Assembly (NCBI RefSeq): GCF_001747095.1 | Contig: NZ_MDGP01000001.1 | Span: 2,711,001 to 2,775,000 of the forward strand | Length of the DNA: 64,000 bases | Direction of reading: 5' to 3' | From: Roseivirga sp. 4D4 | GTDB taxonomy: Bacteria; Bacteroidota; Bacteroidia; Cytophagales; Cyclobacteriaceae | Shown: piece by piece, positions 44,796 through 53,501 of the stretch | Numbering within the stretch: the stretch's first letter is position 1 | Layout of the letters: each line of letters begins with the position of its first letter | Notes under the pieces: model-generated | Seen by the model: only the letters and a program-made list of their open reading frames with translations | What the model was told of the DNA's origin: nothing | The model's database searches: none | Made by a program: the position numbers and the translations under genes

Positions 44796-46130
44796 CTATA
44801 TCCCGAATAGCTTCAGTATATCATTTCCAAAGACGAATACCATCAAACCTAAAAGGATGATCATACCTACTTTTTGGGCTCCCTCAAGGAACTTGTCTGA
44901 CGGTGCCTTACCAGAGATCATTTCGAAAAGCAAGAACATCACATGACCTCCATCCAATGCCGGTATGGGTAGCAAGTTCATAAAGGCAAGAATCATAGAG
45001 ATAAAACCTGTCGTGAACCAGAATGCATTCCAATCCCATGTCTTAGGAAACATTTCAACTATTCCGATAGGTCCGCTGAGGCTTCTAGCAGATAATCCGC
45101 CTGTAAACATCTTACCCATTGCACGTGCATTCAGGATTACCATTCCAAATGCCTCTGAGGTGCCTTTAGTAACAGCCTCGCCAAAGGTGTAGTCCTTAAC
45201 GGCCGTTTCAAGTGTTGAACCCACCATAATGCCAATAGTGGTATCCGGATTAACCGGAATGTTAAATTCAAGCGCATCTCCATCACGGTCAATTTTAACT
45301 GTCACTGACTCGCCAGCATACTGAGCCAACGTTGGTTTCATCTGATCCCAGAAGTCAATTTTAACATCTTCGATATAGGTGATTTTATCACCCATCTGAA
45401 TACCTGCATTCTTAGCATTCGAATTGGCTTGATATTCCTTATCGTTAGGGAATGCTACCAAAAAGGGAAGCCTAGGGTTGATGTAATTGCTTCTAAACCC
45501 TTTATCCTTAGACATAATATCGAGTGCATCACTTGGTACGTCTATTCGAACCTGCTGTCCGTCTCTCAGCACGGTGTAGTAGGCGTCAGACTCAAGAAAA
45601 ACGGAAGGGTTGGTTACCTCGCTAAAGCGCTCGTAAGACTCCCCATTGACGTTAAGAATGATATCTCCTGTTTTAAAACCGAATTGCTCACCGTAATCGA
45701 AAGCCTGAATACCACTTTCCATAACAACTTCGCTTGGAACATATTCATCGCCTGTGTTATAAGTTAAAATAATCATGGCAATAACCCCTGCCACAACATT
45801 GACGATGATACCACCAAGCATAACGATCAAACGTTGCCATGCTGGTTTTGACCTAAACTCCCAGGGTTGCGGTGGTTTGGCCATTTGCTCCTTATCCATC
45901 GACTCATCGATCATACCGGAGATTTTCACAAAACCTCCCAATGGAATGGCGCCAAGACCGTACTCAGTCTCTCCCTTCTTAAATGAAAATATGGTTGGAG
46001 GAAAACCAATGAAGAACTTCTCGACCTTCATACCAAACATTTTGGCGGTCAGCATGTGACCTCCCTCATGTATCCCTACTAAAATTGAAAGCGCCAGCAG
46101 TAGCTGGGCTATTTGAACAATGGTTTCCAT
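44796..46130 (-). CDS. rseP: RseP-type site-2 metalloprotease with PDZ domains
   Basis: Intramembrane zinc protease that cleaves anti-sigma factors and signal-peptide remnants. 444 residues: HEGGHMLTAKMFG (HExxH) in the first helix, PDZ regions between helices (about 130-210 and 225-300), and the second metal motif IPALDGGHVMFLLFE near the C-terminus. Its start overlaps the dxr stop by one base, a pairing seen in many bacteria. Convergent with the OmpA-family gene with a one-base gap. Confidence 0.94.
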   Translation of the reverse strand: METIVQIAQLLLALSILVGIHEGGHMLTAKMFGMKVEKFFIGFPPTIFSFKKGETEYGLGAIPLGGFVKISGMIDESMDKEQMAKPPQPWEFRSKPAWQRLIVMLGGIIVNVVAGVIAMIILTYNTGDEYVPSEVVMESGIQAFDYGEQFGFKTGDIILNVNGESYERFSEVTNPSVFLESDAYYTVLRDGQQVRIDVPSDALDIMSKDKGFRSNYINPRLPFLVAFPNDKEYQANSNAKNAGIQMGDKITYIEDVKIDFWDQMKPTLAQYAGESVTVKIDRDGDALEFNIPVNPDTTIGIMVGSTLETAVKDYTFGEAVTKGTSEAFGMVILNARAMGKMFTGGLSARSLSGPIGIVEMFPKTWDWNAFWFTTGFISMILAFMNLLPIPALDGGHVMFLLFEMISGKAPSDKFLEGAQKVGMIILLGLMVFVFGNDILKLFGI

Positions 46131-47287
46131 TAATTTCTATATGCGTTTGCTAATTCTCTAGTTTCTCTGTCGGACATGACATAGTCCTCATACGTTGGCT
46201 TCTTAATAAAAGATGTCTTGGCCAAACAATGTTCAATTAGGTCAGACATTTCCAAAAAGCCTATTTCGTCTTTCAAAAACTTGGCTACTGCAACTTCGTT
46301 AGCCGCATTTAATATACAAGGCATATTGCCGCCTTGTTTCATCGACTCAAAAGCCAAGCCTAAATTTCTGAAGGTTTCGATATCCGGTTGTTCGAAAGTG
46401 AGCTCTGGGTAGTCCATAAAATTGAACCTCGGAAAATCTGATTTAATACGATCAGGGTAGCTTAGGGCAAATTGAATAGGAAGCTTCATATCTGGCAATC
46501 CCATTTGTGCCTTAATACTTCCATCTTCGAACTGAACCATTGAATGAATTATAGACTGAGGATGAACTACCACCTCTATTTGATCCATGCTAAGGTTAAA
46601 AAGCCACTTGGCTTCAATCACCTCAAGCCCTTTATTCATTAGGCTTGCCGAATCTATGGTAATCTTCGCACCCATTTCCCAGTTCGGGTGTTTGAGGGCC
46701 TGTTCTTTTTTTACCTGGAGCAATGCCTCACGATCTCGCCCTCTAAACGGTCCTCCAGAGGCCGTAAGAATGATCTTCTCGATCGGATTATGAAACTCAC
46801 CCACCAGACACTGAAAGATTGCAGAATGCTCCGAGTCAACAGGGTATATATTTACTGCCTTTTGCTGAGCAAGTGCTGTAATCAACTCTCCGGCCACTAC
46901 CAAGGTCTCCTTGTTGGCCAGCGCGATATTCTTTCCACTTTCTATGGCCGAAATTGTCGGTTTTAAACCAGCATAGCCCACCAAGGCTGTCAGAACGATA
47001 TCAATGGTATCCATTTGCACCACCGAATTCAAGGCATTCGCTCCGGCATACACTTTAATATCAAGCGCATCCAGCTGGCCGAAAACATCATCATAGAGAT
47101 CCTCATTCGTGATCACCACCGTATTCGGTTTGAATTCTTTGGCCTGCTTAATCAGGAGTTCGCTATTATTCATAGCCGTTAATACCTCAACTTCGAACTT
47201 ATCAGGATTGGCCCTGATCACATCAAGTGCCTGGGTACCGATAGAACCGGTTGAGCCAAGAATGGCAATATGCTTTTTTGCTGACAA
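46130..47287 (-). CDS. dxr: 1-deoxy-D-xylulose-5-phosphate reductoisomerase
   Basis: Second step of the MEP isoprenoid pathway, NADPH-dependent. 385 residues: AILGSTGSIGTQALDVI cofactor fold, NKETLVVAGELI, PVDSEHSAIFQCL, TASGGPFRGRDREAL and the C-terminal NAANEVAVAKFL. The start is a TTG at 47285-47287 (TTGTCAGCAAAAAAG); no ATG fits. Heads the dxr-rseP pair. Its promoter contains a palindrome in the spacer. Confidence 0.96.
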   Translation of the reverse strand: MSAKKHIAILGSTGSIGTQALDVIRANPDKFEVEVLTAMNNSELLIKQAKEFKPNTVVITNEDLYDDVFGQLDALDIKVYAGANALNSVVQMDTIDIVLTALVGYAGLKPTISAIESGKNIALANKETLVVAGELITALAQQKAVNIYPVDSEHSAIFQCLVGEFHNPIEKIILTASGGPFRGRDREALLQVKKEQALKHPNWEMGAKITIDSASLMNKGLEVIEAKWLFNLSMDQIEVVVHPQSIIHSMVQFEDGSIKAQMGLPDMKLPIQFALSYPDRIKSDFPRFNFMDYPELTFEQPDIETFRNLGLAFESMKQGGNMPCILNAANEVAVAKFLKDEIGFLEMSDLIEHCLAKTSFIKKPTYEDYVMSDRETRELANAYRN

Positions 47288-47351
47288 ATGGATTTATTTA
47301 TTGAATCTAATTCAGCCTAATTCATTGATCTTGAATCTGCTGACAGCGGTG

Positions 47352-47382
47352 CAAATTTAGACCTTTTTAAAAGGTCACCAAA
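47352..47382 (-). promoter_or_regulatory. dxr-rseP promoter with palindrome in the spacer
   Basis: On the minus strand: TTTG (47379-47382), exactly 19 bases, TAAATTTG (47352-47359). The spacer holds the perfect palindrome GACCTTTTTAAAAGGTC (47360-47376), so a dimeric regulator bound there would sit between the two promoter elements. Leader of about 60 bases to the TTG start. Confidence 0.7.
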
Positions 47383-47444
47383 TGCTCAGGACCATCAGTG
47401 TTTATGAATACCCTTACCCAACAAAAGTCGATTTAACATGGTTT

Positions 47445-47452
47445 TACTTTTG
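47445..47452 (+). promoter_or_regulatory. Candidate htrA -7 element (TACTTTTG)
   Basis: Perfect TAnnTTTG with no TTTG at the ideal -33 position. If used, it gives a leader of about 150 bases that includes the hairpins at 47480-47585. Confidence 0.4.
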
Positions 47453-47479
47453 AGGGCCTGATTTAACTATAATTAACAC

Positions 47480-47585
47480 AGCAGATAAACCCATTTCATC
47501 TGCTAAGCGTAAGTTTGAATAAGGAAAACTGACAACACAGCGCGCTCCGAAAAGGTCAGTTATATCTCAAGAGCGCATTTGAGAT
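47480..47585 (+). promoter_or_regulatory. Structured leader ahead of htrA: three hairpins, two with complementary loops
   Basis: This fills most of the gene-free 318-base dxr/htrA interval. Hairpin 1: AGCAGAT (47480-47486) with ATCTGCT (47498-47504). Hairpin 2: AACTGAC (47527-47533) with GTCAGTT (47555-47561). Hairpin 3: ATCTCAA (47564-47570) with TTGAGAT (47579-47585). The loop of hairpin 2 contains GCGCTC (47542-47547) and that of hairpin 3 contains GAGCGC (47571-47576), which are complementary and could form a kissing interaction 20 bases before the start codon. Confidence 0.45.
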
Positions 47586-47605
47586 TGCTTATTAAAGAAT
47601 TGAAT

Positions 47606-49087
47606 ATGAAGAGTAAGATTGCCATAGTCCTGATCGCTTTTGTCGGTGGAATCGCAGGAGCTTTTACTTATCAGAAACTATCCAACCCCAACACGATCAC
47701 AGAAGTTATTCGTGAGGTACCAGCTAACTTTCAGCAAGCCAATTATGAGTCAACTGATCGTTATGAGTCAGCTCCTGCTGCCTTGCCGGTAGACTTCAGA
47801 TTAGCGGCTGAGAAATCCGTAAGTAGTGTCGTCTATATCAAAAACATCCAGCGCAGTCGAAGAAGTATGAGCTTTATGGAATACTTCTATGGTGGTAGAG
47901 GTGGTTCTCAGAGCGGGGTGGCCATTGGATCTGGATCGGGTGTGATATACTCTGAAGATGGTTATATCATTACTAACCATCATGTGATTGAAGGTGCAGA
48001 TGCCATTGAAGTACAGCATGAGAAAAGAACTTATAAAGCCAAATTGGTAGGTACCGACCCGAGCATGGACATTGCCGTGTTGAAAATCGAGGCTAATGAT
48101 CTCCCTGCCATTGATATTGCTCCAAGCCGAGATGTGAAAGTGGGTGATTGGGTATTGGCAGTAGGTAATCCATTTAACCTGACATCGACCGTTACCGCGG
48201 GTATTGTAAGTGCTATTGGTAGTGACTCTAAGGCCATCAGAGAGAACTTTCCAATCAAATTATACATTCAAACCGATGCGGCCATTAACCCTGGCAATAG
48301 CGGTGGGGCTTTAGTGAATACTGAAGGTGAATTGGTTGGTATCAATACTTCCATTATCTCGAGAACCGGATCTTATGCCGGATATGGCTTTGCGGTTCCC
48401 TCAGATGTGGTCGAAAAAATCGTTGAAGACCTTAAGAAATATAAGGTGGTTCAAAAGGCCTATACCGGTGCTGAGGTCATCGAAATCGATGAAAAAGTGG
48501 CGCAGGAAGAGCGACTAAAAGACTTGGATGGTGTGCTGATACAATCCATTAGAAGAAACGGTGCTGCCGACAAGGCCGGCTTAGAGTCGGGTGATGTGAT
48601 CCGAAAAATCGGCAACCAACGTATTACAAGTAAATCGAGCTTTGAGGAAGTGATCAATTCCATGTCACCAGGAGATGACATTACTGTTCAATACGAAAGA
48701 AACAAAAGACTCTACGAGACAGACCTAACATTGGAAAACATCCTAGGCAATACAGATATTCTGAGTAGCGACAACTCCTTAGATGAGGATGATATCTATT
48801 TCTCAGGTTACTTGGGTGCTGAGTTCAGAGCCTTGACCGAATCTGAAAGAGAAAGCCTCAGGCTACGCTATGGGGTTAAGGTGAGTAAAATTGATAAGGA
48901 GAAAGGCTTCTTCAGAAAACTGGATGACATCGAAGAAGGAGATATCATCGTAGCAGTCAACAGAAAGTATGCGAATAATCCAGAAGCATTGGCCAACTAT
49001 ATAGAGCAATACTATGGAAGGATCTACTTTGAGATAGTAGATAAAAATGGAAGACAACGCACCGAAACGTATCGATTCAGCAGATAA
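47606..49087 (+). CDS. htrA: HtrA/DegP-type periplasmic serine protease
   Basis: Envelope chaperone-protease. 493 residues from the ATG at 47606 (MKSKIAIVLIAFVGGIAGAF, signal or anchor helix); a TTG at 47579 lies inside a leader hairpin and is rejected. Catalytic triad: His in YIITNHHVIEGADAIEV, Asp in DPSMDIAVLKI, Ser in AINPGNSGGALVN. Two C-terminal PDZ domains (about 300-385 and 400-490). Divergent from dxr-rseP. Ends at a strong terminator. Confidence 0.95.
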   Translation: MKSKIAIVLIAFVGGIAGAFTYQKLSNPNTITEVIREVPANFQQANYESTDRYESAPAALPVDFRLAAEKSVSSVVYIKNIQRSRRSMSFMEYFYGGRGGSQSGVAIGSGSGVIYSEDGYIITNHHVIEGADAIEVQHEKRTYKAKLVGTDPSMDIAVLKIEANDLPAIDIAPSRDVKVGDWVLAVGNPFNLTSTVTAGIVSAIGSDSKAIRENFPIKLYIQTDAAINPGNSGGALVNTEGELVGINTSIISRTGSYAGYGFAVPSDVVEKIVEDLKKYKVVQKAYTGAEVIEIDEKVAQEERLKDLDGVLIQSIRRNGAADKAGLESGDVIRKIGNQRITSKSSFEEVINSMSPGDDITVQYERNKRLYETDLTLENILGNTDILSSDNSLDEDDIYFSGYLGAEFRALTESERESLRLRYGVKVSKIDKEKGFFRKLDDIEEGDIIVAVNRKYANNPEALANYIEQYYGRIYFEIVDKNGRQRTETYRFSR

Positions 49088-49089
49088 TC

Positions 49090-49124
49090 AAAAAAGCCCG
49101 ATTCAAATGAATCGGGCTTTTTTA
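49090..49124. terminator. Strong terminator, htrA end, usable both ways
   Basis: AAAAAAGCCCGATTC (49090-49104), loop AAAT, GAATCGGGCTTTTTT (49109-49123). A fully paired 15-base stem; also serves the convergent gene at 49136. Confidence 0.93.
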
Positions 49125-49135
49125 ATTCCAGAATA

Positions 49136-49507
49136 TCACTGCTTATCGAATAATAACAAGCTTCCTGTGCCTATTTGTCTTAATGAAAGCTTTTCAGCGG
49201 TTATTCCATTAACCTCATAACAGTACTCGCTATCAACCTTCCCAACCTTCACTAGTTTCAAATATTGTGTCTTACTGTTTACTGGAACAGTCTTATCACA
49301 TTGAGGTGATGTATTGGAAAGTGAATAGACATAGGTATTCAACAATTCGTTATCATAATAGCGCTTGCATTTACCATCATTGGTAAAAACCCATTTGCTC
49401 TTTGAGTCTTTTTCGGCCATCCAAGTACCCTCCAAAGATTCGTTTTGATGGGTACTTAGCACCGACAAGAGCATTACCCAATTAAGTACTTTGTACATAG
49501 CAATCAT
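49136..49507 (-). CDS. Small secreted hypothetical protein (lipocalin-like)
   Basis: 123 residues with an N-terminal hydrophobic stretch (MYKVLNWVMLLSVLSTH), probably a signal peptide; the ATG for MYKV, three codons in, is an equally good start. The mature part begins LEGTWMAEKDSKSKWVFTND, a pattern seen in small lipocalin-like proteins of Bacteroidota, and has two cysteines that could form a disulfide. Function unknown. Part of a run of small minus-strand genes. Confidence 0.6.
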   Translation of the reverse strand: MIAMYKVLNWVMLLSVLSTHQNESLEGTWMAEKDSKSKWVFTNDGKCKRYYDNELLNTYVYSLSNTSPQCDKTVPVNSKTQYLKLVKVGKVDSEYCYEVNGITAEKLSLRQIGTGSLLLFDKQ

Positions 49508-49552
49508 GAGCTATTCAATTTATAGTAAGTTTTAATAAAACATGAATTAAGT

Positions 49553-50014
49553 TCAGATAGTCTTACTTAAAGCTCTAAACGGAATCATCTTGGCAGTTAG
49601 CAATGACATAGGAATTGCCGAAATCAACAACACCAATAAAACATCCATTCTAAAACCTTCAAATAAAAACTCCGCGATTGAAAAGAGTAAAAGATAGTAG
49701 CAATAAGAAAGAAGCCACTTGATATAGAATTGAAATTTATCCAGTCTAGGGCTTAATAGAGAATACAACAAGTAGTAAATACAATAGACCCAACCCGAGA
49801 TTACCAAAGTCAAGCCCAAGCTTGATAGATAACCTGTCAAAAAATCAACAGATGATGTATTGTAGACCCTTGGATTTAGAGGGATAACATTAAAGTATTC
49901 GATAATAAATTTGAAAGTAATATCTAATAGAAAGATCAACCCAAATGTGGGTATTACTACGAGTAAGAACCTCTTAATCGGCAACTCAATACTAAGTGGG
50001 ACAAGCCTTGCCAC
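49553..50014 (-). CDS. Small membrane protein, function unknown
   Basis: 153 residues with four hydrophobic helices (about 14-36, 52-75, 90-112 and 118-143). GTG start at 50012-50014; no ATG is available before the first helix. No family recognised. It follows the AraC regulator gene and a 35-codon frame on the same strand, so it may be controlled with them. Confidence 0.55.
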   Translation of the reverse strand: MARLVPLSIELPIKRFLLVVIPTFGLIFLLDITFKFIIEYFNVIPLNPRVYNTSSVDFLTGYLSSLGLTLVISGWVYCIYYLLYSLLSPRLDKFQFYIKWLLSYCYYLLLFSIAEFLFEGFRMDVLLVLLISAIPMSLLTAKMIPFRALSKTI

Positions 50015-50038
50015 CGTTTACATACAATAAATAAAATA

Positions 50039-50146
50039 TCATTTACTGGCTCCAGAACGTTTTCCAAACAAATGATCCTTTACCCTCACGACAAATGACT
50101 TAACAGAATTTAAAATTTGGCGAGCGACTTTAACTTCAGTATACAT
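50039..50146 (-). CDS. Possible 35-residue basic peptide
   Basis: ATG at 50144-50146 to TGA at 50039-50041. The peptide (begins MYTEVKVARQILNSVKSF) is rich in Lys/Arg with regularly spaced hydrophobic residues, compatible with an amphipathic helix. It lies 39 bases after the AraC gene and 24 bases before the membrane protein gene, all on the minus strand. It may be a real small gene, a remnant, or chance. Confidence 0.3.
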   Translation of the reverse strand: MYTEVKVARQILNSVKSFVVRVKDHLFGKRSGASK

Positions 50147-50185
50147 AATTGAAGGTAATTGAATCTCATTTATGAATCAACAGGC

Positions 50186-51079
50186 TTAATCAAGCTCATC
50201 AATAATATTATCAAAATCCTTACGGTAGGCTGATGGGCTCTTGCCTGTAAACTCTTTAAAGGACTTGTTAAAATGCGAGAAGTTATTGAAACCGCTCTCA
50301 AAGCTTACTTCGGTAATGGACATAGAAGTTTCAGCCAAAAGCTTTGAGGCATGAACAATTCTAAATTCGTTGACAAACTTTGTAAAGGTTTTGCGAGATA
50401 TCTTCTTAAAATACCTACAGAAGGCCGGTACGGTCATGCTTACCTCATCTGCTATCTCTTCTAGAGAGATATGCTCCTTGAAATGGTTTCGGATGTAGTT
50501 GTAAACCAGGTTCATCCGATCGTTCTCCTTCGAGTTGACTGCAACTGCTACGCCATCGGCATTTAGAACCGTGTACTCCTTGGATTCAGCTAACTCCTTT
50601 AAAATAGACAGTAGGCCTATTAGTCTGCCATATTGATCGGCCCAGGCCAAAGCTTCAATTTTCTTTCCTACCCTCTCCTTTGTTTCACCATTAAAAACCA
50701 GGCCCTTCTTAGACAGTTCCAAAAGTCTTTTTACAAAACCCATTTCAGGGATATTGAAAAAATCAGGACCTAGAAAATCCTGCTTGAATTGGATGACAGT
50801 TTCTGACTTATTACCACTATGGCGATCCGTAAAACCATAATGTGGAAGATTTGCCCCCATGAGGATCAATTCTCCATCATTGAAATAGGACATGTGCTTT
50901 CCAATGTGGCGCTTCCCACTACCTCCGTTGACAAATACCAACTCCAGTTCTGGGTGAAAATGCCAATTGGCCAAGTTGTGCTCACATGAGCTATTATATC
51001 TTCTTACAAGAAAACTACTGCCAAAAGCTGGTAATATCTGTTCTAATGATGGTTTTGTAGCCACTGTCTGTTTGCTCAT
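50186..51079 (-). CDS. AraC family transcriptional regulator with cupin-like sensor domain
   Basis: 297 residues: N-terminal cupin-type domain (about 20-160, with NLANWHFHPELELVFVNGGS) and C-terminal double HTH (about 195-290; ISLEEIADEVSMTVPAFCRY and VSFESGFNNFSHFNKSFKEF). Such proteins usually sense small ligands, often sugars. Divergent from a small secreted protein gene; the shared interval holds repeats. A perfect -7 element for this gene, TAATTTTG on the minus strand, is at 51124-51131. Confidence 0.93.
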   Translation of the reverse strand: MSKQTVATKPSLEQILPAFGSSFLVRRYNSSCEHNLANWHFHPELELVFVNGGSGKRHIGKHMSYFNDGELILMGANLPHYGFTDRHSGNKSETVIQFKQDFLGPDFFNIPEMGFVKRLLELSKKGLVFNGETKERVGKKIEALAWADQYGRLIGLLSILKELAESKEYTVLNADGVAVAVNSKENDRMNLVYNYIRNHFKEHISLEEIADEVSMTVPAFCRYFKKISRKTFTKFVNEFRIVHASKLLAETSMSITEVSFESGFNNFSHFNKSFKEFTGKSPSAYRKDFDNIIDELD

Positions 51080-51123
51080 GATGATATAACCAATTTATAA
51101 TGAGTAAGTTCCACAAACCACCA

Positions 51124-51247
51124 CAAAATTAACATATATATACTCTAAATTACCGACTTTCAAATCCATAAACCCATCAAGGGTTAATTTAGCATATATA
51201 CTTACCAATTTTGGAGTAGTACAGCCATAGCCCACCCCATACCTTTG
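51124..51247. promoter_or_regulatory. Divergent control region: two -7 elements and two AACATATATA-type repeats
   Basis: Minus-strand TAATTTTG (51124-51131) for the AraC gene and plus-strand TACCTTTG (51240-51247) for the secreted protein gene. Two direct copies of the motif A(A/G)CATATATACT occur, AACATATATATACT (51131-51144) and AGCATATATACT (51191-51202). The first overlaps the AraC gene promoter; the second is upstream of the other promoter. They may be half-sites for the AraC regulator. Confidence 0.45.
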
Positions 51248-51285
51248 TTGTCATAATTGGTTTAAAACCCAAAACGATTAGTAAA

Positions 51286-51879
51286 ATGAAAACGATGAGA
51301 AAAGTATTGTTGACAGCTGTAATGGTTATGGCATCAACGTTCGTAATTGCTAATGACACCAAACCAAGTGTTAATGTAGAGAAAGTAGGGATGAAGTCTG
51401 TGGTAGTATCTACCAAGGGACTGGGTGAAGCAACGGCTCATATTCAACTTAAAGATGAAAACGGATCAGTATTATATAGTGCACAAACAATCAAAGGACA
51501 AAAATTTGCAAAAAGGTTTGACCTGACTGCACTAGAAGCTGGTAATTATACCATTGAAGTTGAAAATGAAATGAGTTTCACTGCAACTCCTTTATCGATC
51601 AATGCAGATTCAGCATGGATTACTTCAGAAGATCAGGTGACTATTGTCAAGCCAGTTATTCGTCAGAATGGCGAAAAACTAGACATCATCTTACCAACTG
51701 ATAACAATGAAGAGGTGTCAATCACAATATTCGACAGCAACTTCAGAAAATTGACTTCTGAAAGCTTCGGTGGTGAGGCATTGAAAAGATTTGACCTTTC
51801 AAAACTTGAGCAGGGTTCATACACAGTTAAAATGAGAACAAACGGTAGAAACTTTGTGCAATCAGTTTCTATCAAGTAA
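51286..51879 (+). CDS. Small secreted protein with two sandwich-like repeats
   Basis: 197 residues with a signal peptide (MKTMRKVLLTAVMVMASTFV, cleavage near IAND). Two similar halves of about 85 residues each end in the same pattern (AKRFDLTALEAGNYTIEVEN and LKRFDLSKLEQGSYTVKMRT), which recalls the Ig-like or C-terminal sorting domains of type IX secreted proteins, though no cargo module is present. Periplasmic or surface location inferred. Promoter -7 element at 51240. Role unknown. Confidence 0.7.
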   Translation: MKTMRKVLLTAVMVMASTFVIANDTKPSVNVEKVGMKSVVVSTKGLGEATAHIQLKDENGSVLYSAQTIKGQKFAKRFDLTALEAGNYTIEVENEMSFTATPLSINADSAWITSEDQVTIVKPVIRQNGEKLDIILPTDNNEEVSITIFDSNFRKLTSESFGGEALKRFDLSKLEQGSYTVKMRTNGRNFVQSVSIK

Positions 51880-51896
51880 CTAGGATTAGTTATATG

Positions 51897-51922
51897 AAAA
51901 AAGGGGCCGTTGGCCCCTTTTC
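51897..51922. terminator. Bidirectional terminator between the secreted protein gene and dnaA
   Basis: AAAAGGGGCC (51899-51908), loop GTT, GGCCCCTTTT (51912-51921); A-rich on one side and T-rich on the other. Confidence 0.9.
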
Positions 51923-51926
51923 TTGT

Positions 51927-53351
51927 TTATACGAGTTTCATTTTCATCTTCTTCCTCAGTTCGTCCATTGAGTTGGAAAACTTGGAATCGATGTCCATCA
52001 TATCACTTACCGATTGTACTGCATGAATTACAGTACTATGGTCTCTACCACCAAAGTGGTAACCAATAGATTTGAGTGAATGATTGGTATACTCTTTACA
52101 GAGATACATCGCCACCTGACGGGCTATCACAATTTCTTTCTTACGGGTCTTGTCTTTGAGGTCTTCTACACTGATCTGGAAAAACTCACCCACGGTCTTC
52201 TGGATATAATCCACTCCTACCTCAGACTCAATATCATGAACGATATTCTTCAAGGTTTGCTTGGCAAGCTCAAGGTTAATGTCCGTTTTGTTGAGTGTCG
52301 CATGAGCAATCAAGGAAATCAATACGCCCTCTAGTTCTCTTACATTGGTATCTACACTGTAAGCGAGGTATTCGACCACATCATCCGGAATATAAATGCC
52401 GTCAGACTGCATCTTGCGCATGATAATGGCCATTCTGGTCTCAAAATCAGGCATTTGAAGGTCAGCGGTAAGTCCCCATTTAAATCTGGAAAGCAACCTA
52501 TCCTGAAGACCCTTTAAATCTCTTGGTGCACGATCACTTGACATGATAATTTGCTTACCATTTTGGTGCAAGTGATTGAAAATATGGAAGAACATCTCCT
52601 GAGTTTTCTCCTTGCCAGCAAAAAACTGTACATCATCAATGATGAGTGTATCCACTTGCAAGTAGAAATTGGTAAAGCTCTGGATGTTATTATTCTTAAT
52701 CGCGTCTGTGAACTGGGTGGTGAATTTCTCTGAAGAAACGTACAGCACAAAATTATCACTAGACTGTTGACTGACTGTATTACCGATAGCCTGAACAAGG
52801 TGAGTTTTACCTAAGCCAACACCACCATATATCATGAGCGGGTTAAAGGAAGTTATACCCGGTTTTTCAGCAACTGCAATGCCAGCAGACCTGGCCAAGC
52901 GGTTACAATCACCTTCAATATAGTTTTCGAAATTGTAGCCCGGGTTGAGGTTAGAATACCTAGAATCCTTGTCCAAAGATTGCATCTTGAACGGATTAAT
53001 CATCTCAGGTTCAGTAGGCTGTCTCCCCCAATTCTTCTTTTGATTTTGATTCTGGTTGGGCAAAGTCACCATGTACGGCTGATTTTGCACACTGCCGCTA
53101 TCAACAATTACTGAGTACTCAAGTTTTCCTTCTGAACCCAGCTCATTCTGAACACATTCTCGCAAGAGGTGTACATAATGCTCTTCTAAATACTCATAAA
53201 AGAATTGACTCGGAACTTGAATGGTAAGTGTTGATTCACTTAGCCCTAAAGGTTTTATCGGTTCGAACCATGTCTTGAAACTCTGCTCTCCTACCTGATT
53301 CTTGATAAATCTGAGGCAGTCCTCCCAAACCGAAATTTCACTTTTTACCAT
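51927..53351 (-). CDS. dnaA: Chromosomal replication initiator protein DnaA
   Basis: Opens the replication origin. 474 residues: N-terminal helicase-loading domain (about 1-85), a Gln/Asn-rich linker (NQNQNQKKN), the AAA+ domain with Walker A GGVGLGKTHLVQAIG, Walker B TLIIDDVQFF, and the C-terminal DNA-binding domain with the signature GGRDHSTVIHAVQSV. ATG start; complete length. Two consensus DnaA boxes lie about 125-150 bases upstream. Confidence 0.97.
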   Translation of the reverse strand: MVKSEISVWEDCLRFIKNQVGEQSFKTWFEPIKPLGLSESTLTIQVPSQFFYEYLEEHYVHLLRECVQNELGSEGKLEYSVIVDSGSVQNQPYMVTLPNQNQNQKKNWGRQPTEPEMINPFKMQSLDKDSRYSNLNPGYNFENYIEGDCNRLARSAGIAVAEKPGITSFNPLMIYGGVGLGKTHLVQAIGNTVSQQSSDNFVLYVSSEKFTTQFTDAIKNNNIQSFTNFYLQVDTLIIDDVQFFAGKEKTQEMFFHIFNHLHQNGKQIIMSSDRAPRDLKGLQDRLLSRFKWGLTADLQMPDFETRMAIIMRKMQSDGIYIPDDVVEYLAYSVDTNVRELEGVLISLIAHATLNKTDINLELAKQTLKNIVHDIESEVGVDYIQKTVGEFFQISVEDLKDKTRKKEIVIARQVAMYLCKEYTNHSLKSIGYHFGGRDHSTVIHAVQSVSDMMDIDSKFSNSMDELRKKMKMKLV

Positions 53352-53476
53352 CTAACCATTTTGCAATAAGGGCTTCACATTTTTCTTTAGGCGGGCAACA
53401 AAAATGATAAAAATTAAATGAACATGAAAGGTGAAACGAGCTGATAGCCCAAAATAGTTTTCCCCTTAAAAAGAGC

Positions 53477-53501
53477 TTATCCACAGACTTTTTGTGGATA
53501 A
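53477..53501. promoter_or_regulatory. Two inverted consensus DnaA boxes upstream of dnaA
   Basis: TTATCCACA (53477-53485) and TGTGGATAA (53493-53501), both exact, separated by 7 bases. They form a symmetrical pair in the 260-base interval between dnaA and the mutase gene. Likely used for dnaA autoregulation or as part of an origin; further boxes are not evident in the interval. Confidence 0.8.
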
